From contig CP087221.1 in the NCBI GenBank assembly GCA_020912385.1, positions 1,116,001 through 1,180,000 of the forward strand: a stretch of DNA of 64,000 nt. The letters run 5' to 3'. The translations under genes were made by a program, and so were the position numbers. Source of the stretch: Neofusicoccum parvum (Eukaryota; Ascomycota; Dothideomycetes; Botryosphaeriales; Botryosphaeriaceae). The notes under the pieces were generated by a model, which did no database searches, was not told the origin of the DNA, and saw only the letters and a program-made list of their open reading frames with translations. Shown in pieces: positions 55,656 to 64,000 of this stretch (position 1 is its first letter; each line of letters begins with the position of its first letter).

Positions 55656-57167
55656 TCATTCCTGCCCGTTGGCCACCAAGACTCTCCCACCATCTACGCA
55701 GAGACAGCGCCCATCAACATACGCCTGCAAGCCAACGTCAGCACAACTGAAGACAGATCATCAGAGCCTGAAGTACTCACCCCGGCCTGACTGCACAGGT
55801 ACAGCACCGTCCCGGCGATGTCCTCCAGCCTTCCCGCTCTCTTCGCCGGAACCTTGTCGAACAGGCTCGCAAACATGTTCCCCTCCGCCCCCACGGGGTT
55901 CATGTTGCTCGGGACAACTGCACCACCGCCACATCAGCACCAACCTCCGAAACAAGGCAGATAGGCAAAGCAGAACACTCACACCCCGGATTGATCCCGC
56001 AAACCCTGACATACCACCTCCCAAACTTGGCGGCCAGCATGGCGACCAGATGGTCCGTGGCGGCCTTGCTCGCGGCGTAGCTGGTCAGGTCGACGTTCGT
56101 GCAGTTGTGCATGCTCGCGCAGCTGCTCGTCACGACCGCCACGCCGCGCCCGACGTCGCGGCCGCGCACGCCGGGCGCGACCTCCCTGGCGGCGGCGGCG
56201 GCCAGCAGGCCGACCAGCGCGACGGTCAGGAAGTAGTGCGCCGTGGTGTTGACCGCGAACGTGGCCGCCCACGCCGCCTCGCCGTGCGACCACATGCTGG
56301 CCTGCAGCGTGGCCAGGTCGGCCGTCAGCACGTCGCACGCCCGCGCCGCGTCGCGCCGGATCCCCGCGTTCGAGATCAGCATGTCGAGGTGCGGCAGCGC
56401 GAGCCCGGCCGTGAGGTGCGCCGCCAGCGCCGAGATCCCGGCTTTGGTCGAGACGTCGGAGGGGAAGCTGGGCCGGGCGGTTGGGTTAGTGCTGGGAGCG
56501 GGTGGCGGGAGGGGGAGGAGGGGTCCGGTTACCCTTCGGCGGTTCCGCCGCTGGGGCTGCCCAGGGCGTTGAGTTCGGCGACGGCGGCGTCGATGGGGTC
56601 GGTGGGGAGGGCGGTGATGAGGACGCGGGCGCCGTTGGTGACGAGGCCCTGGGTGGTGTGAAGTCAGTTAACAAGTTCTTCTGCGGAGTGGGGGTTCTGT
56701 TGCGTGGTGTCCTGTCTTGTTGGCTCTGCTGCTCTCCTGACACAGTAGAATTGCGTGCAGATGAGCTGTGCAGCCGGTGGCTGGTGTGGAGCAGATGGAG
56801 CATTCCATCGGGATTTGCTCGTCTCAGATCAGACCTGGCCGTCTGGAGCCAAGGCTTTCGTCTGGATGGCTTTGAAAGATTTCCCAGACCAGTTCTGCAT
56901 CCGGACGAATGCTTCGACTCCCTACGCAACTGTGCTTTCCGAAGGACGCGTAGGATTGACACAACAAAAGAACCACATCATCTCGGAGGGAACATTGGAA
57001 AGCACTCCTAAAGGCACAGACTCGACCTGAAGGGATCTCGGAGGCAAGTTGCGGGAAGAAGCAGGCGTACACACCTTCGCAATCATCAGCCCTATCCCGC
57101 TGCTCCCACCCGTAACCAGGGCAATGCGGCCCTTGACGTCAAACAAACTCCCAATCGCGGCGGTCAT
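55656..57167 (-). CDS. Short-chain dehydrogenase/reductase
   Basis: Five exons: 57167-57075, 56648-56533, 56467-55983, 55917-55781 and 55724-55656, about 299 residues. The Rossmann nucleotide-binding motif TGGSSGIG is at residues 19-26, NAG in MLISNAGIRRD, the catalytic serine in VVTSSCAS and YxxxK in SYAASKAATDHL, then the spliced INPGFVPSNMNP and the C-terminal AYVDGRCLCVDGG. It is a classical SDR using NAD(P)H; the substrate is unknown. Intron 1 is 426 bp, about seven times the others (65, 65 and 56 bp), and contains hairpin-repeat copy 4. Donor gtgtgt and acceptor cccag join IAK to GLVTNGARVLI, the expected beta-alpha-beta fold, so the long intron is credible. Confidence 0.9.
56851..56915 (+). 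repeat. 65-bp hairpin element, copy 4, inside SDR intron 1
   Basis: The 5' arm at 56851-56868 (aaggctttcgtctggatg) and the 3' arm at 56898-56915 (catccggacgaatgcttc) match as inverted repeats at 14 of 18 positions, with a 29-base loop. The upstream flank (cagacctggccgtctggagc) matches block A (cagtcctggccgccagaga). The downstream flank (ctacgcaactgtgctt) matches copy 1. Confidence 0.75.
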
Positions 57168-58154
57168 CTTTCTCGGGGATCCAAGCAGAGGAGGGAGTGT
57201 TCCAGTAGAGGGCTGCTCCCGCAAGAGAAGCCGCCAGCACCGACGACATCCAGCGTGCAAGCAAGCCCCGCGCTCGGTGGAGATCCGTCGTCGGACGCGC
57301 CGACAGCGCGGGCGCGCCGCACCGCCCGAAGAGTGGGCGCAGAAACGAGGGGTGCCGGCCACCACTTCTCCCTCCCTTTCGATCTCAACACCACGCACCC
57401 CCCTCGGATCTAAGTACCCTCCAGCAACCCGACGCCCTGCGAGCGCGGCAGCGCGGCAAGGAACTCGGCACGCGGCCGGGTCTCTCCGGCCGCAATATAC
57501 GGTGCGCAACCCTTCAAACCAGGGCTGTGTTTGATCGACGGCGAAACGAGAAAGCTTAAAGCGAGGCTTGTTTCGGACGCAAGGCTCACTTCAGTGCGCG
57601 GCGCCTAATTTTGGCCGGGCGTTCTTCCGTCCCTCCTGCTCGAGCCCGCTCCGTATTCGCGACCCGGATCGAACGGCCGGAGTTCGGCAGTTTATTATAC
57701 TTTGGTGGTGCTTTTTTGGTTGATGATGGGACGGCCCGGAAGTTTCGCATTGATGTTTGAGGTTGGTCGGACTGCAGCTGCATGATTTTGTGGCGTTGAG
57801 CGCTGGGGATGGGGAGATGGTGGCGGAGAAATTTCTGCGTGGTGCTTCATGCGGTGGTGGGAGTAGGTTCAGAGCCCACGGTGCGGAGAGCCCCTTAGCC
57901 ATGACAGTTGCAGCGCCCATCGCAAGGCCGTGATGGCATGCGCTTCGCTGGTCAAATTTAAGAGTCACAATGCAGAGGAGGAAGCAGCATGGATGATAAG
58001 CTGCAAGCAGCAAAGACGCTGAATTAGAAGCGCAGTAGAGAATAGTATGTACAGAATGGTCGAACTCAATATTTACTCCAAATCCTTATGAAATGCCGCC
58101 GCTTGGATCAGTGAAGCCACTGCTCAAGTGGTCTGGGTGCTCAGGAGAAAGTGT
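57168..58154. other. Intergenic: SDR promoter and endopolygalacturonase 3' region
   Basis: Both neighbours are on the minus strand. A T-rich element at about 57700-57725 is the only composition feature. No gene or repeat was supported. Confidence 0.45.
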
Positions 58155-59255
58155 CTAGCAAGAAGCGCCAGAGCCGCTGGGGATGCCGGAGCACTTGGTG
58201 CTCTTCTTGCCACCGGTGACGCTGTTGCCAGACCAGGTCCAGTTGGAGCAAGAGCCAGAGCCGCAGAGAATGTAGACGTCGGTGCCGGAGGAGGCGACGG
58301 TGCCCTTGACGTTCTTGACAGTGAGGTCGGTGATCGGGACACCGGTGGTGGGCTTGCCAGTGGGGGAGCCGTTCTCGTAATCCTGCTCAATGACAATGCC
58401 GTACTTGGCAATGTTGCTGAGCGTGATGCCGGAGTAGGTGACGCCGGAGACCGAGCCAGTAGCGCCGGAGACGGTCTTGATACGGACACCGTTGTCGGAG
58501 TTCTTGATGGTAGAGTTCAAGATCTTGACGTTCTTGACAACGTTGTTGGAGCGGCCGCCGACCGAGCCGATCGAGAGGCCGTGGCCACCAGAGCAAGTGC
58601 CACCGGTAAACGTGATGTCCGTGCCAGAGTTGACGGCCAGGCAGTCATCCTGGTTCTTGACGTTGGCGTTCGAGATGGTAACGGTGGTGGACGAGCCAAC
58701 ATCGAAGGCATCGGTGTTGTGGCCACCGTTGGTGACATCGCCGGCGGAGTTGTCAATGGTGACGGAGTCGACCGTCAGGCCGGTGCAGCTGTTGATGGAG
58801 AAGCCCTGGACGGGGGTGTTCTTGACGTTCAGGCCCTTGATGGTGGACTGCTTCAGGCTGTGGGCGTAGAAGAACTTGGGCTTGGTCTTGCCACCGTTGC
58901 TGCCCTTGCCGTCCCACCACTTGGCGCCGTTGCCATCAATAACGTGGCCCGAGGCTCCGCTAACGGTGATGTCGGTGCCGGAGACCGAGATCAAGGGGCC
59001 CTCCCACTCCTTGTAGCCGAAGGAGGTGGTGCCCTGGAACTCGACGGTGGTGCCAGACTTGAGGCCAGTCAGGTCCAGCGTGGTTCCGGCAGGAACGGTG
59101 ATGCCCTTCAGGACAATGGCGCTGCAGCTGGTCTTGCCCTTGATGGCAGAGGCAGCGTCGGTGAAGGTGCAGCTGGCACGCTCGGCGAGCTCAGTGGGAG
59201 CGGCGGCAACGAAGGCGGCGCCGGCGCCGAGAAGGAGGGTGGAAGCCTTGACCAT
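58155..59255 (-). CDS. Secreted endopolygalacturonase (GH28)
   Basis: A single exon encodes 366 residues. A signal peptide of about 19 residues ([19 protein letters not shown]) is followed by a short propeptide and [10 protein letters not shown], the usual mature start of fungal endo-PGs. The parallel beta-helix carries the GH28 catalytic signature in order: [28 protein letters not shown] and RIKT, which provide the three aspartates, the histidine and the substrate-binding Arg/Lys. Conserved cysteines end the protein (GSGASC). The enzyme hydrolyses internal alpha-1,4 linkages of homogalacturonan in plant pectin. A TATA box lies about 131 bp upstream of the start codon. A 393-codon frame open on the opposite strand is a composition shadow of this gene. 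Confidence 0.97.
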   Translation of the reverse strand: MVKASTLLLGAGAAFVAAAPTELAERASCTFTDAASAIKGKTSCSAIVLKGITVPAGTTLDLTGLKSGTTVEFQGTTSFGYKEWEGPLISVSGTDITVSGASGHVIDGNGAKWWDGKGSNGGKTKPKFFYAHSLKQSTIKGLNVKNTPVQGFSINSCTGLTVDSVTIDNSAGDVTNGGHNTDAFDVGSSTTVTISNANVKNQDDCLAVNSGTDITFTGGTCSGGHGLSIGSVGGRSNNVVKNVKILNSTIKNSDNGVRIKTVSGATGSVSGVTYSGITLSNIAKYGIVIEQDYENGSPTGKPTTGVPITDLTVKNVKGTVASSGTDVYILCGSGSCSNWTWSGNSVTGGKKSTKCSGIPSGSGASC

Positions 59256-59312
59256 TTTGAAAGTTTGTTCGTTCAACGAATGAAGGAGTGCAAAGAGCGG
59301 ATGCTGTAGCGA

Positions 59313-59336
59313 GAAGGAAGGAAGGAAGGAAGGAAT
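59313..59336. repeat. GAAG tetramer tandem tract
   Basis: About five copies of GAAG/GGAA. On the sense strand of the endopolygalacturonase it is a CTTC-rich leader between TATA box and start codon, typical of highly expressed fungal genes. Confidence 0.8.
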
Positions 59337-59385
59337 GAATGTGATGATGGGGGAAAGAAGACTTCTGGGCGTCTTGGTACTGGGC

Positions 59386-59392
59386 TTATATA
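59386..59392 (-). promoter_or_regulatory. TATA box of the endopolygalacturonase gene
   Basis: TATATAA on the minus strand, 131 bp upstream of the ATG, followed by a pyrimidine-rich leader. This is a standard strong inducible promoter core. Confidence 0.65.
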
Positions 59393-60265
59393 CTGGCTGC
59401 CGGCCGGAATGCTCTCGCCATGCTCGTTCCGTGATACAGAAGCCATGAGGGATAAGATTGCTAAGAGACGATCGGCGCGGGGGTCCTGACGCTTGGGTCA
59501 CACTGACAGCTGCTTGAATCTAAGCTTGACTGTGTTTCCACCAGTCTTAGCGAGCGGCGCATGGTTCCAGAACAGCCGGCTGAAAGTGGCGGCGGCATGA
59601 CACACGGCAGCAGTGGGAGTGTCCGCATAGCGCGGCGGGGCGCTCAGCGCGCCGCAGTGGCACCATGCACGCAGGAGGAGCGGGAGGCAGGCCTCGCGCG
59701 AGCTCTCGGCACAGGACTTCCACAGGAGACGGAAGCCGGCATCTGCAGAGGGTCAAGCATCACAAGAGAAGCTTGGCCTGCAGAGGCGCTTGGCGCGCGG
59801 AGGCACAATGGCCGGATGGAGGGGACGCTGGCTGTTTCCAAGCATCAGGCGGGAAGCGTGGGCGGCGGGCCTGCTGCCGCAAGGGGCGCAGGAGCCGGCA
59901 GACGAAACGCCGCATCGGGCCATGTGCCGAGCGAACAGGAGGCAGAGGAGCGGATTTGTCCGGGGCGGGGCGGAGCGGCGATGGCGAGAGGCGGCGGTGC
60001 GGGTTGGAGGCTGGCGTTTCAATGCCGCGTGCACGTGTGCGAACGAGGGGCGCCGAGCCGAGAGAGATGAGCAGGGCGCTGCTGCCGGCCCGGCCAGCGC
60101 GCGCAGCCGATCAACCTGAAACACCAGCCAAATGAATTTCTCCGTCATGCTGTTTGCGCGCCACGACACTGGCCCCAGCTAACTGCATCTACACAAGCAC
60201 AAGTAGGGCCAGCGCCTGCCTCCGTCCGCCCGCCGGGTAAACACAGCACGCGCCCAACCGCCCTC

Positions 60266-61642
60266 CTACCCGCGCTCCGCCTCGACCGTCACGTCCGTCT
60301 GCTTGAGGATGCCCAGCTCCTCGTCGCTGACGTTGCGCACCGCGGGGAACGCCAGCCCGGCCGTGGCAGTGCTCGTGGTGTGCGGCAGTGGGCCGCGCGC
60401 GCCCGTGCTCCCCTCCTCCGTCTTCAGCGACTTGAGATCGTGGCCCTCGCCGCTCATGATGTATCCGTGCTCGCGGGCCCGCCGCCCCAGGGACCACGCC
60501 GCGAGGCGTGAGCTGTACTTCCCGCCCGATCCGCTGCCCGAGCTCGTCACCCTGTCGACCAGCGACGAGAACAGCGGCCGGTAGGTGGCAAGATTCGCCG
60601 CCAGAATCCCCACCGCCGTCTCTACCGCCGACCAGAACGCGATGGGGATGACCGTGACTTGGCCCCTCGTTAGCACTCGCCGTGCGCGTCCGCGGGGGTC
60701 TGCTGGCTTACATGTGTAGTCGTCGGTCCGGCGGAGCGTAGGGAGCGCGTTCATTCGGATCATGGAGGAGACGCTCGCACTGTGCGCTGTCAGTACCACA
60801 TCCGCCCCCCTGACTCTAGATTGCCTGCTCACAAGTATCCCAGCCCCAGGAGAAACAGCACGATTGCCTTTGTCCGCCTGTTCAGCTTGGAGTCCTTGAG
60901 CATGAAGAGCGGCATTGTTGCAAGCACCCAGTCCGAGAGGATTGAGATGGTGTTGTGAGTGTAGCTGGTTCCGAGGATCACGTTGATGGAGAGGCAGTGT
61001 CCCTTTGCGCCCGCGAGCTGATTCCACAGGTAAGAGACCGGTGCGCACTGGTTGAGGATCAGGATGAAGTATCCGATCGTGTAGACGATGTTGATGCCCA
61101 TGAGAACGTACACCGTCCACGCCTGCCACCGCAGGATTGTGATGCGGAGGTAGAACGCGCAGACTGAAAGCTTCATGAACAGCACCGACATGATGTATCC
61201 GAGTTGGGCGAGCAGGTAAGCCTTGGAGAGTGTCAGCTGCTTGGCATGCGGCGGCATCCCCTGTCGTCGCTCCGACCGGAAGCATACCTTGAACCCGTTC
61301 ATGATCCACTCAGGGGGGATGGACATCATGTGCTTTCCGAAGCCACAATAGACAAGAGCTATCATTGCACCGGACATCCAAGAGAAGCAGAGCTGACGTT
61401 CGATCAAGAGTCAGTGCTGGCGATAGAAGCCCGAGGACGGGTGCACCAACCAATGCAGCTATCATCAGATAGTCGTCCAAGCCCCATGACTTGAGCACGC
61501 GAGAGCGCACATACACGCGCAGGAACACCGAGATCCAGATGATGACGAGCGAGGCAATGTTGAAAACGAACAGCTGGTTCCCCCGGGCGCTGGGCACATG
61601 CGTGAACTTCTGCGTCAGTCTCCGGTCCAGCTCGGGGTCCAT
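60266..61642 (-). CDS. Fungal rhodopsin-fold integral membrane protein 3
   Basis: Five exons: 61642-61451, 61392-61288, 61221-60833, 60779-60712 and 60657-60266, about 381 residues. Landmarks: first span QLFVFNIASLVIIWISVFLR, SWGLDDYLMIAALLCFSW, KAYLLAQLGYIMSVLFMKLSV, conserved Cys in LNQCAPVSYLW and KGHCLSIN, the ISILSDWVLATMPLFML segment, then GLGYFASVSSMIRM and FWSAVETAVGILAANLATYR. A Ser/Gly/Thr-rich tail follows. It belongs to the same fold family as the proteins at 25.1 and 40.0 kb and is closest in layout to the second. Intron 2 (66 bp) has no stop and is a multiple of three; removing it restores the usual spacing between spans 2 and 3. Confidence 0.88.
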
Positions 61643-63702
61643 GTCGACGGCGAGGGCGAGCGGCGTCGACAGCAGGAGTTACCAAGGCCAACCAGTGCGC
61701 TTCTGATATTTCACTGTTCAGGGCGCAACCTTATTATGGGCTCTTGGATGGCTCCCACTCTCGCCCATGGGGACCTCCTCGCCTAGCCCTCTTCATGCGG
61801 AAACGGCATCTATGTCAAACCTTATTGCAAGGTCCATCGTTACAGGCCATCTGCGGAAGCGCTTCCATGCAGCCGTAGCGGGCCGTATCTGGGCCTATAA
61901 CGCCAACGGTTCAGGGAAGAGACGAATCAGCATCGGAGGATGCAGTTCCTAACGCGCATGGGCTCCTCGGAAGCGACCGAACAGGAAGATGGGCCGGGAA
62001 AGCCTTGCAGCTTGAAGTCTTCATGGACACATGAGGACGGTTTTGAACCTGGAATCACGCTGCCTTAGCCCCAACGGTTTGAGCTGTGGCAGCGGGTAGC
62101 AGATGCAGGGCGCGTCTGCATTGAATGGGATCAGGATTCCATCCTTGATGACGGTGCGGCTCGCTGGCTTGCAAGCTTTCGCCAGCCATCACGGAGCTGC
62201 GCTGCAGCCACTACACGTACGAGTCGGATGTTCCGCCTCGCGTCCAAGGCAAGACTCAGGCTAGCGTACCCGACGGACCTGTGCCTGGGGTTCCGCATCC
62301 ACTAGTGAAGTCTGTTTGCGTTCGTCGTTCCTTTCCAAGAGGCGAATTTGATCTTTTGCGGCAACGCCGGCTGGTACTACAGGCAATGGCACTTCGTATA
62401 CTGCGCGCCGTCTGCAATGGTGGTGCTGAACGGTGCTGTCAAGTCTTGACACCCATCCCCACTTCGTCCCTGTCAGATGCAGGACCTGGCGTGGTGTGGC
62501 TGTTGTCCGGTGCCTGGCAAGTGCGGGGGAGTCCCTGGAAAACCTGCGCACGTCTCGCCAACTTACTCGTAAGGGAGCGGCAGCGTGGTCGCGGTGCTTG
62601 CTGGGGCTGGAGGGGTGCGCAATCGTGCAGCATGTGCAAGTTGTAGCGCAGATCGGGCGGTGGCCAGAGTCCAGGCTCCCGGACGGTTGACAAGGGACAT
62701 GGGAGCAGGAAGCTCGCTGGTGGGTGCGTCATTCGCACGCGAGGCATGACGGGGTGCGGAGGATCGGCGCGCGGAGACGGGAGGATGTTTGACAGGTCCA
62801 GCCCTCGTGCCAGCCGAGAGTGCAAGAATTGCCAGATCGAGCAGGGGTCGACTGTTCGCTGCTGTGGTTCCAAATAGTCACGGCCGTCAACGAGAAGCCC
62901 GCCTTGCCTTGCCCCGCCGGCCCTCTCTCCCCCACGGCGCTCGCTTCAAGAAGAGAGGCCAGGGATGTCAACCAGCCACGTGACGATAAGCGAGGACCAT
63001 ACCCCAGTACAACGCCAGTAGGGCCGAATGCTCGACGGAATTTGACTGCAACACCAGGCTCGTGGAAAACCTTTCATCAAGGAGGCGAGGCGCATGGTTT
63101 TGCACTATAGTTGCTTCGACCCTCGACGTCATACGGCGACTAGGCACCGGGGCAACGCCTCCTCGCTGCTGCATCTTTCGACCGCAGAGGCCGCCCGGGT
63201 TTTTGGATTGCCGTTGAGGCCCCGCATGGTGTTGCAGGCTCCGTCGCAACTGATCCATCGACGGCGCCCCCCTTCACTCGTAGCAGAGAGCGCTCGATTC
63301 GCGCATCCAGCCTGCAACGTCAGGCCTCCACTCCTGCCCGCACACCTGCGCCATTGCTGCTCTAGTTCCTGCTGTGTTCCGGAGCAGCGTCTGTTGCTGG
63401 TGGCTGGGGCTGGACTCTTTCATGCGCTGTGGAGAAGTGATCATTGTCTAATGATACCCCTGATGACACCGGTCTTCGTCGCCTGTCTGCGTTCCCGGTA
63501 CGTGTGCGTGTACCGCGTTCTGAGAGCACCGGGCCCCTCTGTTGGTCGTCCACGGCCCACTTGGTTCGGCAGACGCTGTTTGGACAAGTCTTCCTCGAGG
63601 GGTAGCTGTTGGATTATATGAGCTTTCTCAGCCCACTCCTTCCCAACAAGCACTCCGAGGACCCCAGGTCTTCGCACCTGCCTCAGTTGGCTTTATCCCA
63701 CT
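61643..63702. other. 2.1-kb region without a supported gene
   Basis: It starts with the promoter of rhodopsin-fold protein 3. Several 60-170 codon frames overlap on both strands without recognisable domains or a consistent exon chain. No repeat was seen. Confidence 0.45.
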
Positions 63703-63805
63703 GGCACTTTGGCGGAGTGGTTAACGCGCTGGCCTGCTACTTCTGGACAGGAGAAGCTGATAGCCAGTTCCTTCGGGAGCGTGAGTTCGAATCTCACAGG
63801 TGTCG
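63703..63805 (+). tRNA. tRNA-Ser (anticodon GCT) with intron of about 32 nt
   Basis: Acceptor GGCACTT pairs with AGGTGTC at the 3' end (with G-U pairs), followed by discriminator G. The A box is TGGCGGAGTGG. The anticodon stem CTGGC (63729-63733) pairs with GCCAG (63773-63777), and the loop CTGCTA gives anticodon GCT at 63736-63738. The intron starts one base 3' of the anticodon. A class II variable arm (tTCC-ttcg-GGAgc) and T arm GTGAG-TTCGAAT-CTCAC confirm serine. A T-rich terminator follows at about 63828. Confidence 0.92.
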
Positions 63806-64000
63806 CTCAATCCGTGAAGGAATCCTTCTCTTTTTGCCTTTTTGCAGGCTGCTGTGTGGGCTGAGACTCCACACAAACTTTCGGGGAGCGCACAAGCCCA
63901 CGTGACCCGTGCTGGCGGGGAAGTGTCGCCACCCCCTCAACACTCCGCCCTTGGCTCCTCGCCATTCGCTTTGCACACTGACGGCAATCAGTCAGACACT
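63806..64000. other. Right end of window
   Basis: The tRNA-Ser terminator region and then sequence with no recognised feature. Confidence 0.5.

Larger units (their letters stand above)
59256..60265. other. Endopolygalacturonase promoter and 3' region of rhodopsin-fold protein 3
   Basis: Contains the TATA box at 59386-59392 and a GAAG tandem tract at about 59313-59336 in the probable leader. The remainder is GC-rich, with overlapping frames that show no conserved sequence. Confidence 0.5.

Noticed and set aside
45131..57167. Calling a biosynthetic gene cluster
   Set aside because: No backbone synthase, transporter or cluster-specific regulator is next to the three enzymes, and unrelated genes intervene.
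58128..59309. 393-codon open frame opposite the endopolygalacturonase
   Set aside because: It is an exact antisense shadow: codon bias of the real gene removes stops on the other strand. Its translation is low-complexity Gly/Asp/Ala-rich.

Overview
The window is nuclear DNA of a filamentous ascomycete (Pezizomycotina). The evidence is short 45-92 bp introns with GTRNGT donors and CTRAY branch sites, a PalF/RIM8 arrestin, a fused molybdenum-cofactor sulfurase, SHR3, three fungal rhodopsin-fold membrane proteins, a C2H2/fungal-TF regulator, and duplicated DNA whose differences are mostly C-to-T and G-to-A transitions of the kind RIP leaves. A secreted endopolygalacturonase suggests a plant-associated life. 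The exact class cannot be read from the sequence.

Layout. 1-4.3 kb: no supported gene. 4.3-12.5 kb (+): an IRC20/SHPRH-like SNF2-RING protein, then palF. 12.5-15.3 kb: a gap between convergent genes that nevertheless looks like a promoter. 15.3-23.8 kb (-): a conserved Ser/Pro-rich protein, hxB-type MoCo sulfurase, an RRM-CCCH RNA-binding protein and SHR3. 25.1-26.5 kb (+): rhodopsin-fold protein 1. 26.5-33.3 kb: a decayed island that follows an intron-containing tRNA-Lys and holds two broken unknown genes, a duplicated block, three copies of a 65-bp hairpin repeat and a solo LTR with perfect target duplications. 33.4-36.3 kb (-): a zinc-finger regulator and the U6 snRNA gene. 40.0-41.4 kb (+): rhodopsin-fold protein 2. 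44.5-49.8 kb (-): a weak small gene, a cytochrome P450 and a LaeA-like methyltransferase. 51.3-57.2 kb: an LRR protein, a PI-PLC-like phosphodiesterase and a short-chain dehydrogenase whose first intron carries a fourth copy of the hairpin repeat. 58.2-61.6 kb (-): endopolygalacturonase and rhodopsin-fold protein 3. 63.7 kb: tRNA-Ser with an intron.

Most protein genes are ordinary, independently transcribed housekeeping, sensing or secretory genes. The P450, methyltransferase and dehydrogenase could tailor a small molecule, but no backbone synthase is present and I do not call a cluster. The least expected signals are the dispersed 65-bp hairpin element, the decayed island, and the promoter-like stretch between convergent genes. 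All gene models were built by eye from reading frames, splice signals and family knowledge. No database search was possible.
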